Positions 16,986 through 24,886 are shown, counted from the first letter of the stretch. The stretch: 64,000 bases of DNA from CAZEHS01 sp964424355 (GCA_964424355.1 CAYRIO010000005.1:62001-126000), one strand, 5' to 3'. Numbers and translations are program-made. Notes: generated from the letters alone by a model not told the origin.

Positions 16986-17195
16986 ATGAAAAAGAACGGC
17001 TTTTGGCTATCCGGCCTCCTGCTCATGGCTGTGTTGCTGGTTTGTTTCAACCAGTCACGGCACCCGCAGCCTTCCGGCAAATATCATCCCAATAGTCCTG
17101 CTGGCAGTCATACCAGCACGATAACCATACTGAATCCCGCATTGTTCCACCGGCTGAATGCGGTTCTTGAGCATGGGCGGCTTCAGAGTAATTGA
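16986..17195 (+). CDS. 69-aa secreted or membrane-anchored peptide
   Basis: ATG 16986 follows GAGGT. The peptide has a charged start (MKKNG), a hydrophobic helix (about residues 6-21, ending LLVCFNQ) and a polar His/Pro/Ser-rich tail (QSRHPQPSGKYHPNSPAGSH). It could be a signal peptide with a short secreted part, or a single-pass membrane peptide. The Cys near residue 20 is not in a good lipobox. It is divergent from the two-component genes and preceded by their probable binding sites, so it is a likely direct target. No homologue recognised; small membrane peptides of this kind can feed back on sensor kinases. Confidence 0.6.
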   Translation: MKKNGFWLSGLLLMAVLLVCFNQSRHPQPSGKYHPNSPAGSHTSTITILNPALFHRLNAVLEHGRLQSN

Positions 17196-17245
17196 AACGG
17201 TGTTTACGCCATCTACGAAAAAAGAAATCCGGACAGAAAAATAAC

Positions 17246-17274
17246 GGTGAAAAGCCGGAGAGATTCTGTATAAT
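17246..17274 (+). promoter_or_regulatory. speD promoter
   Basis: GGTGAA, a 17-bp spacer and a perfect TATAAT (17269-17274). Confidence 0.5.
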
Positions 17275-17315
17275 AAAAACGGAACGACTTTTTAGTTAGA
17301 AGGCGAGGGGAAGAA

Positions 17316-18182
17316 ATGGCCAAGGACGATTCCATAAAACTGTATGGGTTCAACAACCTGACAAAGACGCTGAGTTTCAATATCTATGATGTCTGCTATG
17401 CCATGAATGATGAACAGAAGAAGGCGTACATCGCGTATATTGATGAGCAGTATAATGCGGAACGACTGACGGAGATCCTCTCCAATGTGGCAAAGATCAT
17501 CGGCGCCAATATCCTCAATGTCGCCAAGCAGGATTACGATCCCCAGGGTGCCAGTGTCACCATTCTTGTCTGTGAAGAAGAGTTTAAAGAGATCGAACCT
17601 TCCTTCAACAACGAAACCCCCGGCCCGGATCCCGACGAACTGGAAGAACGCGAGGAAATCCACCAACTGGTCAAAAAAGAGTCCGTGGTGGCTCATCTGA
17701 ATAAGAGCCACATCACTGCCCATACCTACCCTGAATCCCACCCGGACAAGGGAATCAGCACCTTCCGGACCGATATCGACGTTTCTACCTGCGGGCATAT
17801 CTCTCCGTTGAAAGCGCTGAACTATCTGATTCACAGCTTTGATTCCGATATCCTCAACCTGGATTACCGCATCAGGGGATTTACGCGGGATATCAATGGC
17901 AAGAAGCATTTCAAGGACCATAAGATCAATTCCATCCAGAACTATATGACCAAGGAAACCCGGCAGCGCTACCAGATGATCGATGTGAACGTCTACCAGG
18001 AGAGCATCTTTCATACGAAAATGATCCTGAAGGATTTCGACCTGGATGAATACCTGTTCAATGTAAGTAAAAAGGATCTGTCGGCCAACGAAAAGAAAAA
18101 AGTTAAAAAACAACTTTCCAAAGAAATGCTGGAAATCTTCTATTCACACAACATCCCCAAAGGGCAGAATAAAATTTTGTAA
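17316..18182 (+). CDS. speD: S-adenosylmethionine decarboxylase proenzyme
   Basis: Makes decarboxylated S-adenosylmethionine, the aminopropyl donor for spermidine. 288 aa, the long E. coli SpeD type (264 aa there) rather than the short Bacillus type. The proenzyme cleaves itself before the serine of LNKSHITAHTYPESHP (Lys130-Ser131), and that serine becomes the pyruvoyl group. The conserved STFRTDIDVSTCGHISPLKA follows. GAGGGG precedes ATG 17316. No speE is adjacent, so the aminopropyltransferase must be elsewhere. It has its own promoter and a terminator after it. Confidence 0.93.
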   Translation: MAKDDSIKLYGFNNLTKTLSFNIYDVCYAMNDEQKKAYIAYIDEQYNAERLTEILSNVAKIIGANILNVAKQDYDPQGASVTILVCEEEFKEIEPSFNNETPGPDPDELEEREEIHQLVKKESVVAHLNKSHITAHTYPESHPDKGISTFRTDIDVSTCGHISPLKALNYLIHSFDSDILNLDYRIRGFTRDINGKKHFKDHKINSIQNYMTKETRQRYQMIDVNVYQESIFHTKMILKDFDLDEYLFNVSKKDLSANEKKKVKKQLSKEMLEIFYSHNIPKGQNKIL

Positions 18183-18185
18183 TCC

Positions 18186-18219
18186 AGACAGGGCAGGGAA
18201 ACTTGCCCGTCTTTGTTTT
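18186..18219 (+). terminator. speD terminator
   Basis: AGACAGGGCA pairs with TGCCCGTCT (one bulged A), followed by TTGTTTT. The lepB start is 15 nt beyond and no separate promoter is visible, so some read-through is likely. Confidence 0.6.
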
Positions 18220-18233
18220 GAAAAGGAGAAACG

Positions 18234-18785
18234 ATGGTTAAAGAGATTATTGAGTGGGTTAAAGCGATTCTGATCGCCGCAGTGGTGGGTCTGGCGCTGT
18301 CTTATTTCTTCACGGTCCTTCAAGTCTATGATGTATCGATGAATCCAACCCTTGTCGAGGGGGATCGTCTGGTCCTTCAAAACACCCATCAGGTAGCCAA
18401 GGGAGATATCGTGATCTTTAAAACGGATTTGCCTATTTCGGAGGCGGATCTGAATGCGATGAATCCAATCCAGCGCTGGAAGAACGGCAGCACAAAAACC
18501 TTGATTAAGCGCGTGATTGCAACCGAGGGAGACTCTCTTACCATCGCAGACGGCAAGGTGGTCCTCAACGGAAAGGTTCAAACAGAGACGTATATTTTAG
18601 AGCCTTATAGCATCGGAGCGGTTCAGATTGATCAGGTGCCCCCGGGGATGGTTTTTGCCATGGGAGATAACAGGCAGAACAGCCATGACAGCCGCAGCGA
18701 AGATATCGGCCTGCTGCCGGCGGATGAAGTCAAAGGCAAGGTGCTGATTCGGTTCTGGCCCTTGGACCGATGGGGGAGCTTCTGA
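18234..18785 (+). CDS. lepB: Signal peptidase I
   Basis: Removes Sec signal peptides at the outer face of the membrane. 183 aa with one N-terminal membrane anchor (residues about 9-28), catalytic Ser35 in VYDVSMNPTL and general-base Lys92 in LIKRVIATEGD, followed by the family box MGDNRQNSHDSR. This is the short Gram-positive type. AAGGAGA precedes ATG 18234. sfsA begins directly after its stop codon, so the two are co-transcribed. Confidence 0.93.
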   Translation: MVKEIIEWVKAILIAAVVGLALSYFFTVLQVYDVSMNPTLVEGDRLVLQNTHQVAKGDIVIFKTDLPISEADLNAMNPIQRWKNGSTKTLIKRVIATEGDSLTIADGKVVLNGKVQTETYILEPYSIGAVQIDQVPPGMVFAMGDNRQNSHDSRSEDIGLLPADEVKGKVLIRFWPLDRWGSF

Positions 18786-19535
18786 TTGAACTTCACCTAT
18801 GATTGGGTTCCTGGGACGTTTATCAGTCGTCCCAACCGCTTCATCGCCTATTTTAGCACGGCTGAGGGGGATGTGAAGGCCCATGTTCCGAATACCGGCC
18901 GACTTCGGGAGCTCTTGGTTCCGGGGGCACAGGTGCTGTTGTCCAGGCATATGGAGGCGCACCGCAAAACGGGATTCGAGCTGCGCCTGGTTAAAACCGA
19001 CTCATCCTGGGTATCCATAGACTCACAGCTGCCGAATCGGGTGGTTGAGGAGGGACTCCGTTCGGGCGTGATTGACGATTTTGGCCCAATGACAGGCTAT
19101 CGGCGGGAAGTGACGTTCGGCAACAGTCGCTTTGACTTCTGCCTTTACGGCGAGCAGGATTTCTGGGTCGAAGTGAAGGGTGTGACCTTGTTGGAAGATG
19201 GCTGGAGTTATTTTCCGGATGCCCCGACGGAACGGGGAACCCGCCATCTGCTGGAACTGACAGAGGCTGCTGAGAAAGGGCTTTGTGCAGGGGTGGTATT
19301 CTTGATTCAGCATCCCCAGGCCCTGGGCTTTACACCGAATGGCAGGATGGACCCGGCATTTGCCCGGGCAGTGAACGCGGCGGCATCCGCAGGCGTCAAG
19401 CTGGTTGCTTGGAAATGCGCAGTCAGCCCGGAGAAAATTGAATTGACGGAGCGGATCCCCATAACCCTATGGGAGGAAACAGATGAAAACCCTGTACATC
19501 CATCGTCACGCAAAGGCAGTAAAGGAAGGGTATGA
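18786..19535 (+). CDS. sfsA: SfsA family DNA/RNA nuclease-like protein
   Basis: 249 aa, usual length for SfsA (sugar fermentation stimulation protein). The family pattern is visible: FISRPNRFIAYF at the N-terminus, CHVPNTGR-like VKAHVPNTGRLRELL, then the nuclease-like core RFDFCLYGEQDFWVEVKGVT (D..ExK) and FPDAPTERGTRHLLEL. The start is TTG 18786, immediately after the lepB stop, with GGGGGAG upstream. It overlaps sixA by 53 nt. The biological role of SfsA is not settled; a nuclease fold is established for the family. Confidence 0.9.
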   Translation: MNFTYDWVPGTFISRPNRFIAYFSTAEGDVKAHVPNTGRLRELLVPGAQVLLSRHMEAHRKTGFELRLVKTDSSWVSIDSQLPNRVVEEGLRSGVIDDFGPMTGYRREVTFGNSRFDFCLYGEQDFWVEVKGVTLLEDGWSYFPDAPTERGTRHLLELTEAAEKGLCAGVVFLIQHPQALGFTPNGRMDPAFARAVNAAASAGVKLVAWKCAVSPEKIELTERIPITLWEETDENPVHPSSRKGSKGRV

Positions 19536-19968
19536 TCATGATTTTAGCCGAAATCTCCGTCCCCGGGGGATTGAAGATGCCCATCGGACCGGGCGGTACC
19601 TGAAGCAGCGGGAGTTCCTGGCAGATCGGATCATCGCCTCCCCGGCTAACCGGGCGATCCAGACTGCGGAGCTTATCGCGGAACATACCGGTGAAGCGTT
19701 GATCAAGAGCGATGCGCTTTATGGGCAGGGGTGGCTAGCCATTCTCAACGTTCTTAAAGCGCAGCAGGATTCGGTTCAATCCATCCGGATTGTCGGCCAT
19801 AATCCGGATTGCGAGGATTTGTGCGCTGCGCTTTGCGGTATTCGAGCCGGCGGCATTCATTTGGCAACCTGCGGAATCGTGTGCATCGCCTGCGATATTG
19901 ATGGCTGGCATGAGCTGGGTGAGCAGACCGGAACACTGGAATGGTCCATCCGACCGGCCCATCTATGA
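19483..19968 (+). CDS. sixA: SixA-like phosphohistidine phosphatase (histidine phosphatase superfamily)
   Basis: 161 aa. The catalytic RHA motif is at YIHRHAKA (His near residue 8), SPANRAIQTAE near 55 supplies the second Arg, and VGHNPDCEDL carries the second catalytic His near residue 106. These are the SixA signatures. SixA in E. coli dephosphorylates phosphohistidine in phosphorelay or PTS proteins; the partner here is unknown. It overlaps the end of sfsA, with GGAGG at the start, and is 7 nt upstream of the PAP2 gene. Confidence 0.85.
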   Translation: MKTLYIHRHAKAVKEGYDHDFSRNLRPRGIEDAHRTGRYLKQREFLADRIIASPANRAIQTAELIAEHTGEALIKSDALYGQGWLAILNVLKAQQDSVQSIRIVGHNPDCEDLCAALCGIRAGGIHLATCGIVCIACDIDGWHELGEQTGTLEWSIRPAHL

Positions 19969-19975
19969 GGAAAAC

Positions 19976-20506
19976 ATGGAACTTGAATGGCTTCTTGAAA
20001 TACAAAGGACACTGACCTCCCCTTGGGGAGATCGCATAATGATCGCCTTCAGCGCGGTTGGTGACAAGGGATTGGTTTGGATCGGCATCGCCTTGTTTTT
20101 CTGTGCCGTTCCCAAATGGCGCCGGGCCGGGCTGGGGATGCTGCTGGCCCTGCTGCTGGCCCATGTGATTGGAAACATCTGTCTGAAAAACCTGATCAGC
20201 AGGCCGCGGCCCTATGTGGTGTATCCGGCCGTAGTGCTTAAGATTCCGGCTCTGCAGGAGTTCTCGTTTCCTTCGGGGCACACCATAGCGGCTTTTGCCG
20301 CCGTTTTTTCCCTGCCGTCGGACATGGGAGCCGTGAAGAGGGGGCTGGCGCTTTTGGCGGTCTGCATCGGATTGTCCCGACTCTATCTTTTTATGCACTA
20401 TCCCTCCGATGTGCTGGGCGGTGCGGTGATTGGTGCGATTATCGGTTATTCGGTAACCTGCATCCCTTGGCTTAAAATGAGAAAAAGTGTGGATAAGACC
20501 TCTTGA
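19976..20506 (+). CDS. PAP2 superfamily membrane phosphatase
   Basis: 176 aa with about five membrane helices and the three acid-phosphatase motifs: KNLISRPRP, FPSGHT and SRLYLFMHYPSDVLGG. Proteins of this size dephosphorylate undecaprenyl pyrophosphate or other lipid phosphates at the membrane. Substrate not determinable. ATG 19976 has a GAGG site. Last gene of lepB-sfsA-sixA-PAP2. Its final codons overlap a DnaA-box sequence and the terminator stem. Confidence 0.88.
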   Translation: MELEWLLEIQRTLTSPWGDRIMIAFSAVGDKGLVWIGIALFFCAVPKWRRAGLGMLLALLLAHVIGNICLKNLISRPRPYVVYPAVVLKIPALQEFSFPSGHTIAAFAAVFSLPSDMGAVKRGLALLAVCIGLSRLYLFMHYPSDVLGGAVIGAIIGYSVTCIPWLKMRKSVDKTS

Positions 20507-20632
20507 TGGAGGTCTTCTTTTATGGATATTGGCAAAATGGATCAAGTGATTTCAACCGATTCAAGAGTTTTAAACAAATGGCACCCGGGTGTGGATAAGT
20601 TGTGGGTAACCTGTGGCCCGGATTGTGGAAAG
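20488..20632 (+). promoter_or_regulatory. Cluster of DnaA-box-like sequences
   Basis: TGTGGATAA, the exact complement of the DnaA box TTATCCACA, occurs at 20488-20496 and 20590-20598. TGTGGGTAA (one mismatch) is at 20601-20609, with weaker TGTGGCCCG at 20612 and TGTGGAAAG at 20624. From 20590 the TGTGG cores have starts 11, 11 and 12 bp apart and the same orientation, so they lie on one face of the helix. No dnaA or dnaN gene and no AT-rich unwinding element is next to it. It may regulate the following gene or titrate DnaA. Confidence 0.6.
20495..20522 (+). terminator. Terminator at the end of the PAP2 gene
   Basis: AAGACCTC pairs perfectly with GAGGTCTT, followed by CTTTT. The left arm is inside the last codons. 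Confidence 0.65.
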
Positions 20633-20736
20633 TGTACGAACGGTAACAGAGAGTGTTTTCAATGGATTTGAATGTTTCGTGTTAGGGGGATACGTTTGGG
20701 GGTATATATGAAGCGAAATTGAGAGGAGGGGATGAG

Positions 20737-21237
20737 ATGCTGATGAATCAGAAGCGGCTTGTGATCGGGGTGGTGCTTCTGGCACTGCTGGCCTATGGCT
20801 CAGGGTACGCTGTTGAGAATATGAAAGTGAAGCAGATGCAGAGCGCGCTGAGGGATTTTACGGCTGAAAACAGCCAGTTGAAGAAAGATTTGGCAGATGT
20901 GGGCCAGGAGCGGGATGCTGCCCGCGCGGAACTCACGGCGCTCAAGACACAGACGCAGTTCACCCCCAGGCTGGAGCCTTATATGCTGGACGCCATCAAG
21001 CGCTCCGGCATAGCGGACCCCGGAAAGTTGATTGAAGATCTCACCCAGAATCCTTCGGTGATTCCAGAGGAGCCCGTGCTGGGTGGAACCATGCACTTTG
21101 GCCAGGTGGGACTCATCAATGAGCGGTGGGTATATGGATCCTATGAGGATGGACACATAGCGGGGGCCGCTGTTTTTCAGTGGGAAGTCCGGGACTCGGG
21201 ACTCATTTGGACGCCAATCCTCGTTTTAAGGGAATAA
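20737..21237 (+). CDS. Membrane-anchored coiled-coil protein, unknown
   Basis: 166 aa. One N-terminal membrane helix (about residues 7-25), then a coiled coil (about 28-75, MKVKQMQSALRDFTAENSQL and onward, with heptad-like spacing), then a compact C-terminal domain (about 80-165) ending in WEVRDSGLIWTPILVLRE. ATG 20737 follows GGAGGGG; an earlier TTG would include the ribosome site. The gene lies 100 bp downstream of the DnaA-box cluster, which covers its likely promoter region. I do not recognise the family. The layout (helix, coiled coil, globular domain facing outward) resembles cell-division or envelope scaffolds, but this is only resemblance. Confidence 0.65.
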   Translation: MLMNQKRLVIGVVLLALLAYGSGYAVENMKVKQMQSALRDFTAENSQLKKDLADVGQERDAARAELTALKTQTQFTPRLEPYMLDAIKRSGIADPGKLIEDLTQNPSVIPEEPVLGGTMHFGQVGLINERWVYGSYEDGHIAGAAVFQWEVRDSGLIWTPILVLRE

Positions 21238-21340
21238 AAATCAGATAAAAAGCAGGAATTGCAGATTTGTTGACGAATCATCTAGTTTGATGCACTTGAC
21301 GGATTGACCGCCGATTAAGGGTCGGAAAGAAGGAGTAATT

Positions 21341-21694
21341 ATGACAAAGGAACGATTCCGTTTCAGGGTATACCTTGAATCAGAAAATAAGATGCTGTAT
21401 TCCGAGGCGTGGAAAGAATTGTCCTGGATGCAGATTGAAGCGTGGGCACAGCGGGGTCTCCTGATGCAGGTAATCGGGCTGAAGGATACGTGCGGGAATG
21501 ATATTTTCGAGGGCGATATCGTTGATGTCTACAATACGTATAAAGAGGAAACCTTCAGAGGGTCCATCCATTACCATAATGGAGCCTATACCATCCGGAA
21601 GGATGATCTGACGAGCCATAGCCGGTTCATCAATTATGAGATGAAGGTGATCGGTAACATCCATGAAACGCCGAAATTGCTCAATCAAGGCTAA
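21341..21694 (+). CDS. YopX family protein
   Basis: 117 aa with the YopX pattern: KFRVY-like FRFRVYLESENKM, then QVIGLKDTCGNDIFEGDIVD and a C-terminal YEMKVIGNIHETPKLL. YopX proteins are known mainly from prophages of Firmicutes and have no assigned biochemical role. AAGGAG precedes ATG 21341. No other phage gene is near, so it is a domesticated or stray phage-type gene. Confidence 0.8.
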   Translation: MTKERFRFRVYLESENKMLYSEAWKELSWMQIEAWAQRGLLMQVIGLKDTCGNDIFEGDIVDVYNTYKEETFRGSIHYHNGAYTIRKDDLTSHSRFINYEMKVIGNIHETPKLLNQG

Positions 21695-21717
21695 TCTCTC
21701 CCACGGTAGGTGAAATT

Positions 21718-22929
21718 ATGCATATTATGAATGTCGATGAACTGAATCCGGGCATGATCCTGGGCGAGCCAGTCCTGAACGCTGATGGCACGATTGATCT
21801 CCTTTCAAAGGGCATGGAACTGACAACCCGGCATATCGCACTGCTGAAACGGTTGGGAATCGACCGGGTCCGGATTGCCGACAGAGAGGATATTCCTGCG
21901 CTGACGGAAACGCCGGATATTCATGAACAGATTGAAACCTTCGAGAAACGGATCAAGTCTGAGGGCGGGAATCTGGATCTGATCGCCTTTAAAGAGGATA
22001 TCCGGCGCATAGAAACCCAGGATTTCGATTATGTGGTGCGGAGTGCCGTTAACCAGAACCTGAAGATCAGCCTGTTGACCGGCGATGGCAACATCCCCAT
22101 CGATCAGAAGCACAAGGTGACCCTGGAAGAGACCAAGAAAATTTTCAATCAGCTCAGAGATGATCAGAAGCTGGATATTAACAGCGTCAAACAGAATGTC
22201 CGGGATCTGCTTCCGGATATGGTCCGTAACAATGATGTCCTGATGCGGCTGAAGCAGCTGGAGGCCTCTGACGACTATACCTTCCAGCATTCCCTTCGGG
22301 TTTCCATGCTGGCCAGTATGATTGGAAAATGGCTGGGCTATTCCAAAAGTGAACTGTACGATATCTGTGAAGCCGGTCTGCTTTTTGACATCGGCAAGAT
22401 GAAGATACCGGAGTTCCTGCTCAACAAACCGGATAAGCTGGATGAGCAGGAATTCGAAATGGTGAAGAAACATCCTCAATTGGGCTACTCCGTGCTGCTG
22501 CGAACCCAGGGGGTCTCCCAGGATGTGAAGTTTGCTGCACTGCAGCACCATGAGCGGATGGATGGCAGCGGTTATCCGCTTCGGCTCAGATCAGGCCAGA
22601 TTCACGAGTTTGCGAAGATCATCATGGTCTGTGATGTGTACGATGCCATGATATCGGACCGGAACTATCGGTCGAAGCTTTCGCCTTTTGAAGCTGCCGA
22701 GTATATCACCTGGAATAGTGGGAGCACCTTGGACAGCGGCATCTGTTATATCCTGCTCAGCAATTTGGCGGAGTATTATGTGGGTAAATCCTGTACCCTC
22801 AACACTGGGGAAGACGGAGTTGTCGTCTATGTGGATGTGAACTATCCCACGCGACCGGTCGTGCAGATCGGCAACCGCTTTGTGGATCTATCCAAAGAGC
22901 GCAACAGAAGCATATCAGAAATCAGTTGA
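21718..22929 (+). CDS. HD-GYP domain protein with altered HD dyad
   Basis: 403 aa. The N-terminal 90 residues resemble the regulatory segment of clostridial HD-GYP proteins; the HD-GYP domain covers about 180-370. HSLRVSMLASMIG (His191) and HHERMDGSGYPLRL (the HHE..GYP box near 282-290) are present. The dyad reads LLFDIGK, with Phe223 where the metal-binding His normally is. HD-GYP enzymes hydrolyse cyclic di-GMP; loss of this ligand may reduce or abolish hydrolysis and leave a binding protein. A C-terminal PilZ-like tail (GEDGVVVYVDVNYPTRPVVQ) follows. AGGTG precedes ATG 21718. Confidence 0.85.
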   Translation: MHIMNVDELNPGMILGEPVLNADGTIDLLSKGMELTTRHIALLKRLGIDRVRIADREDIPALTETPDIHEQIETFEKRIKSEGGNLDLIAFKEDIRRIETQDFDYVVRSAVNQNLKISLLTGDGNIPIDQKHKVTLEETKKIFNQLRDDQKLDINSVKQNVRDLLPDMVRNNDVLMRLKQLEASDDYTFQHSLRVSMLASMIGKWLGYSKSELYDICEAGLLFDIGKMKIPEFLLNKPDKLDEQEFEMVKKHPQLGYSVLLRTQGVSQDVKFAALQHHERMDGSGYPLRLRSGQIHEFAKIIMVCDVYDAMISDRNYRSKLSPFEAAEYITWNSGSTLDSGICYILLSNLAEYYVGKSCTLNTGEDGVVVYVDVNYPTRPVVQIGNRFVDLSKERNRSISEIS

Positions 22930-22984
22930 CCGCCGCCGGATAAGGGAACAGCCTTGTCCGGCGATTCTTGCAAAGGGTGGGGAA

Positions 22985-23635
22985 ATGGGAACCATAATGA
23001 TCAATGCCGATCTTCTGGATCGGGAAGACTTGGATATCTATGCGAAAATGTGCTGCATTGTCCTGGCAAGGATGGCACAGGAAAGTCCTCAGAGGCCATT
23101 ATCGTTGGGGGGCTTATCGAAGCTGATGGGCTGCACGGCCCGGGTGGCAGGAAAGGCACTGGAGCAGTTGATCGACAAAGGTCTTCTGCTGGAGGTGCCT
23201 CTGCTCGAACTGCCGGACCCCAAAGGCACCCCCCCCCGGGTGCGCCGAAAGGACCGTCAATCCCCGGCGGTAAAATTTGAAGACTTTGATAAACCCAAGA
23301 AGAATGTGAAGCAGCAACTGGAGACCTTGCGTGGGTTCATACTGGAACCGGCGACGGATGGAACGCTGCGAATCATCCTGAATATGGCGGATGGGGATGT
23401 GGAGCGGGTCCGACTGGCGTATCAGAGTGCAGCGGCCACACAAATTTCCGATAATCTGGAAACCCTGATGAATATTCTTCAGCAAGGGGAACCGGAGGCC
23501 TCGCCTCTCAAGGTGGTTCCACCGCCTGAATCTGTTCCGGAGGCGAGTCTGGAGCCTGAAACCCGTCAGGTTCTGACTCAGATCAATCAGAAACGCATTG
23601 CGGAATTATACGCAAAGAGCAAGCGCAAACAATGA
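22985..23635 (+). CDS. Winged-helix protein, unknown function
   Basis: 216 aa. The N-terminus (about residues 5-70) reads as a winged helix: IYAKMCCIVLARMA, SLGGLSKLMGCTARVAGKAL (helix-turn-helix) and EQLIDKGLLLEV. A basic linker (PRVRRKDRQ) and a second helical region (about 105-170) follow, and the C-terminus is rich in Pro, Glu and Lys. The arrangement recalls DnaD/DnaB-type replication-initiation or phage regulator proteins, but similarity is weak. ATG 22985 (GGTGGGG upstream) is preferred to an earlier start inside the HD-GYP gene. It is followed at 10 nt by the ferredoxin gene, so the two are probably one operon. Confidence 0.6.
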   Translation: MGTIMINADLLDREDLDIYAKMCCIVLARMAQESPQRPLSLGGLSKLMGCTARVAGKALEQLIDKGLLLEVPLLELPDPKGTPPRVRRKDRQSPAVKFEDFDKPKKNVKQQLETLRGFILEPATDGTLRIILNMADGDVERVRLAYQSAAATQISDNLETLMNILQQGEPEASPLKVVPPPESVPEASLEPETRQVLTQINQKRIAELYAKSKRKQ

Positions 23636-23645
23636 GGGTGACACC

Positions 23646-23921
23646 ATGGCAACAATCCGTTTTTTCAGAAAACCGGTAGAGGTCTCCTCTGTTCGAGGGA
23701 ATACCCTGCTCCGCGCCGCCCACAAGGCGGGGCTGATTATCAAGCATCCCTGTGGTGGCAAGGGGATTTGCGGCGCTTGCGTCGTGCGGGTGAGGTCTGG
23801 CACCCTGAATGCTCCGGCACCGGAAGAGATCGCCTATCTGGGTGCTGAAAAGATCACTGAAGGCTATCGACTGGCCTGTCTGGCGGAAGCGGACGGGGAT
23901 GTCGAAATTGAGTTGATATGA
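23646..23921 (+). CDS. 2Fe-2S ferredoxin (plant/adrenodoxin type)
   Basis: 91 aa. Cluster ligands Cys36, Cys42, Cys45 and Cys78 lie in HPCGGKGICGACVVRV and YRLACLAE, the C-x5-C-x2-C...C pattern of the beta-grasp ferredoxins. It carries one electron; its partner enzyme is not evident from the neighbours. The PCGGKGICGAC form also resembles the N-terminus of corrinoid-activating (RACo/DUF4445) proteins, but the protein stops after the ferredoxin domain. GAGGG precedes ATG 23646. A hairpin follows. Confidence 0.88.
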   Translation: MATIRFFRKPVEVSSVRGNTLLRAAHKAGLIIKHPCGGKGICGACVVRVRSGTLNAPAPEEIAYLGAEKITEGYRLACLAEADGDVEIELI

Positions 23922-23924
23922 GAC

Positions 23925-23951
23925 AAGCGGCATCCTCAGGGATGCCGCTTG
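23925..23951. terminator. Hairpin between convergent genes
   Basis: An 11-bp perfect stem (AAGCGGCATCC / GGATGCCGCTT) with a 4-nt loop. No T tract on either side, so it may act mainly as an RNA-end stabiliser or a weak terminator for the ferredoxin and hisJ transcripts. Confidence 0.5.
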
Positions 23952-23976
23952 TGGTATGCAGGGTGATTTTTGGGAA

Positions 23977-24771
23977 TCAGATCAGGTGGAATGTCGGTTC
24001 CATGGCTTCGAAAGTACAGATGGACTTGAAACCCATATCCTTCAAACGCTCCAGGGTTTCAGGGAAGCGGTAGGCCAATACGTCCGGGGCATGGGCATCA
24101 GAGCCCAGCGTCAGGATTTCTCCCCCTGCTTCGTGGTACCATTTCAGGAGTTCCCAAGAAGGCAGCGGCATCTCGTCAGGGTTTCGATACCCGGAGGTGT
24201 TGACTTCCAGGCCCTTTCCGTTTCGGATCAGTTCTTTGAAAATATCCGTGAACTGGTGCTTCAGGGATTCCTTTGGGAAAGCTGCAGCCCCGGCGTCATA
24301 CCGTCGCAGGATATCCAGATGGCCCAGGACACAATAGGCCTGATAGTTTCGGATGATGGTGTGCAGCTCGTGGAGATAGTCCTCCCATGCCTCAGCGGGG
24401 GTTCTGTTCCGGTAGAATTCACCGCGGTAAAGATCGAGCCGTCTGCAGGTATGAATGGAGCAGAGGACAAAATCCGGCTTTTCTGCGGCGACCAGCCGCG
24501 CACACCGATCAGCGATATGGGGTTGCAGCCCTAATTCCAGACCATGTCGCAGGGTGATTCGATCTCCATAAATCTGCCGCAGCCGATGGATTTCGGCAAC
24601 ATATGCCTGATGGTCCAGATCGAAATCGATGCTGGGATCCGCGTAGTCATAATCAATGTGGTCGGTGATGGCCATTTCTTTCAGCCCCAGGGAGATTGCA
24701 CCCAGGACCATATTCTCCATGCTGTGATCCGCATCGCTCGAAAAGCTGCTATGGGTGTGATAATCGAACAT
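23977..24771 (-). CDS. hisJ: Histidinol-phosphatase (PHP type)
   Basis: Removes phosphate from histidinol phosphate, the step between HisC and HisD. 264 aa with the PHP metal-binding motifs: DYHTHSSFSSDA at the N-terminus, ITDHIDY near 37, RHGLELGL near 75, SIHTC near 105, GHLDI near 150 and SDAHAP near 225. Firmicutes typically use this PHP enzyme (HisJ/HisK) rather than the HAD-type domain of E. coli HisB. AGGAGG lies just upstream of ATG 24771. It is divergent from the his operon, so all steps of the pathway are encoded within 9 kb. Confidence 0.92.
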   Translation of the reverse strand: MFDYHTHSSFSSDADHSMENMVLGAISLGLKEMAITDHIDYDYADPSIDFDLDHQAYVAEIHRLRQIYGDRITLRHGLELGLQPHIADRCARLVAAEKPDFVLCSIHTCRRLDLYRGEFYRNRTPAEAWEDYLHELHTIIRNYQAYCVLGHLDILRRYDAGAAAFPKESLKHQFTDIFKELIRNGKGLEVNTSGYRNPDEMPLPSWELLKWYHEAGGEILTLGSDAHAPDVLAYRFPETLERLKDMGFKSICTFEAMEPTFHLI

Positions 24772-24800
24772 AAGACCTCCTGATTGCTCTTTCTTTTTCT

Positions 24801-24828
24801 ATTGTACACCACCTGTTTTCTTGTGCAA
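24801..24828 (-). promoter_or_regulatory. hisJ promoter
   Basis: On the minus strand TTGCAC (24828-24823), 16 bp, TACAAT (24806-24801). No leader peptide is visible on this side. Confidence 0.6.
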
Positions 24829-24886
24829 GATGCTGATGGCAGGAACACGTTTGCAGGATTTCACGGAACTTTTATCTCAGAAGGCA

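Noticed and set aside
20488..20632. Reading the DnaA-box cluster as the chromosomal origin
   Set aside because: No dnaA, dnaN, rpmH or gidA neighbourhood, no AT-rich unwinding stretch, and ordinary genes on both sides.
21341..21694. Prophage around the YopX gene
   Set aside because: Only this one phage-type gene is present; its neighbours are ordinary backbone genes.
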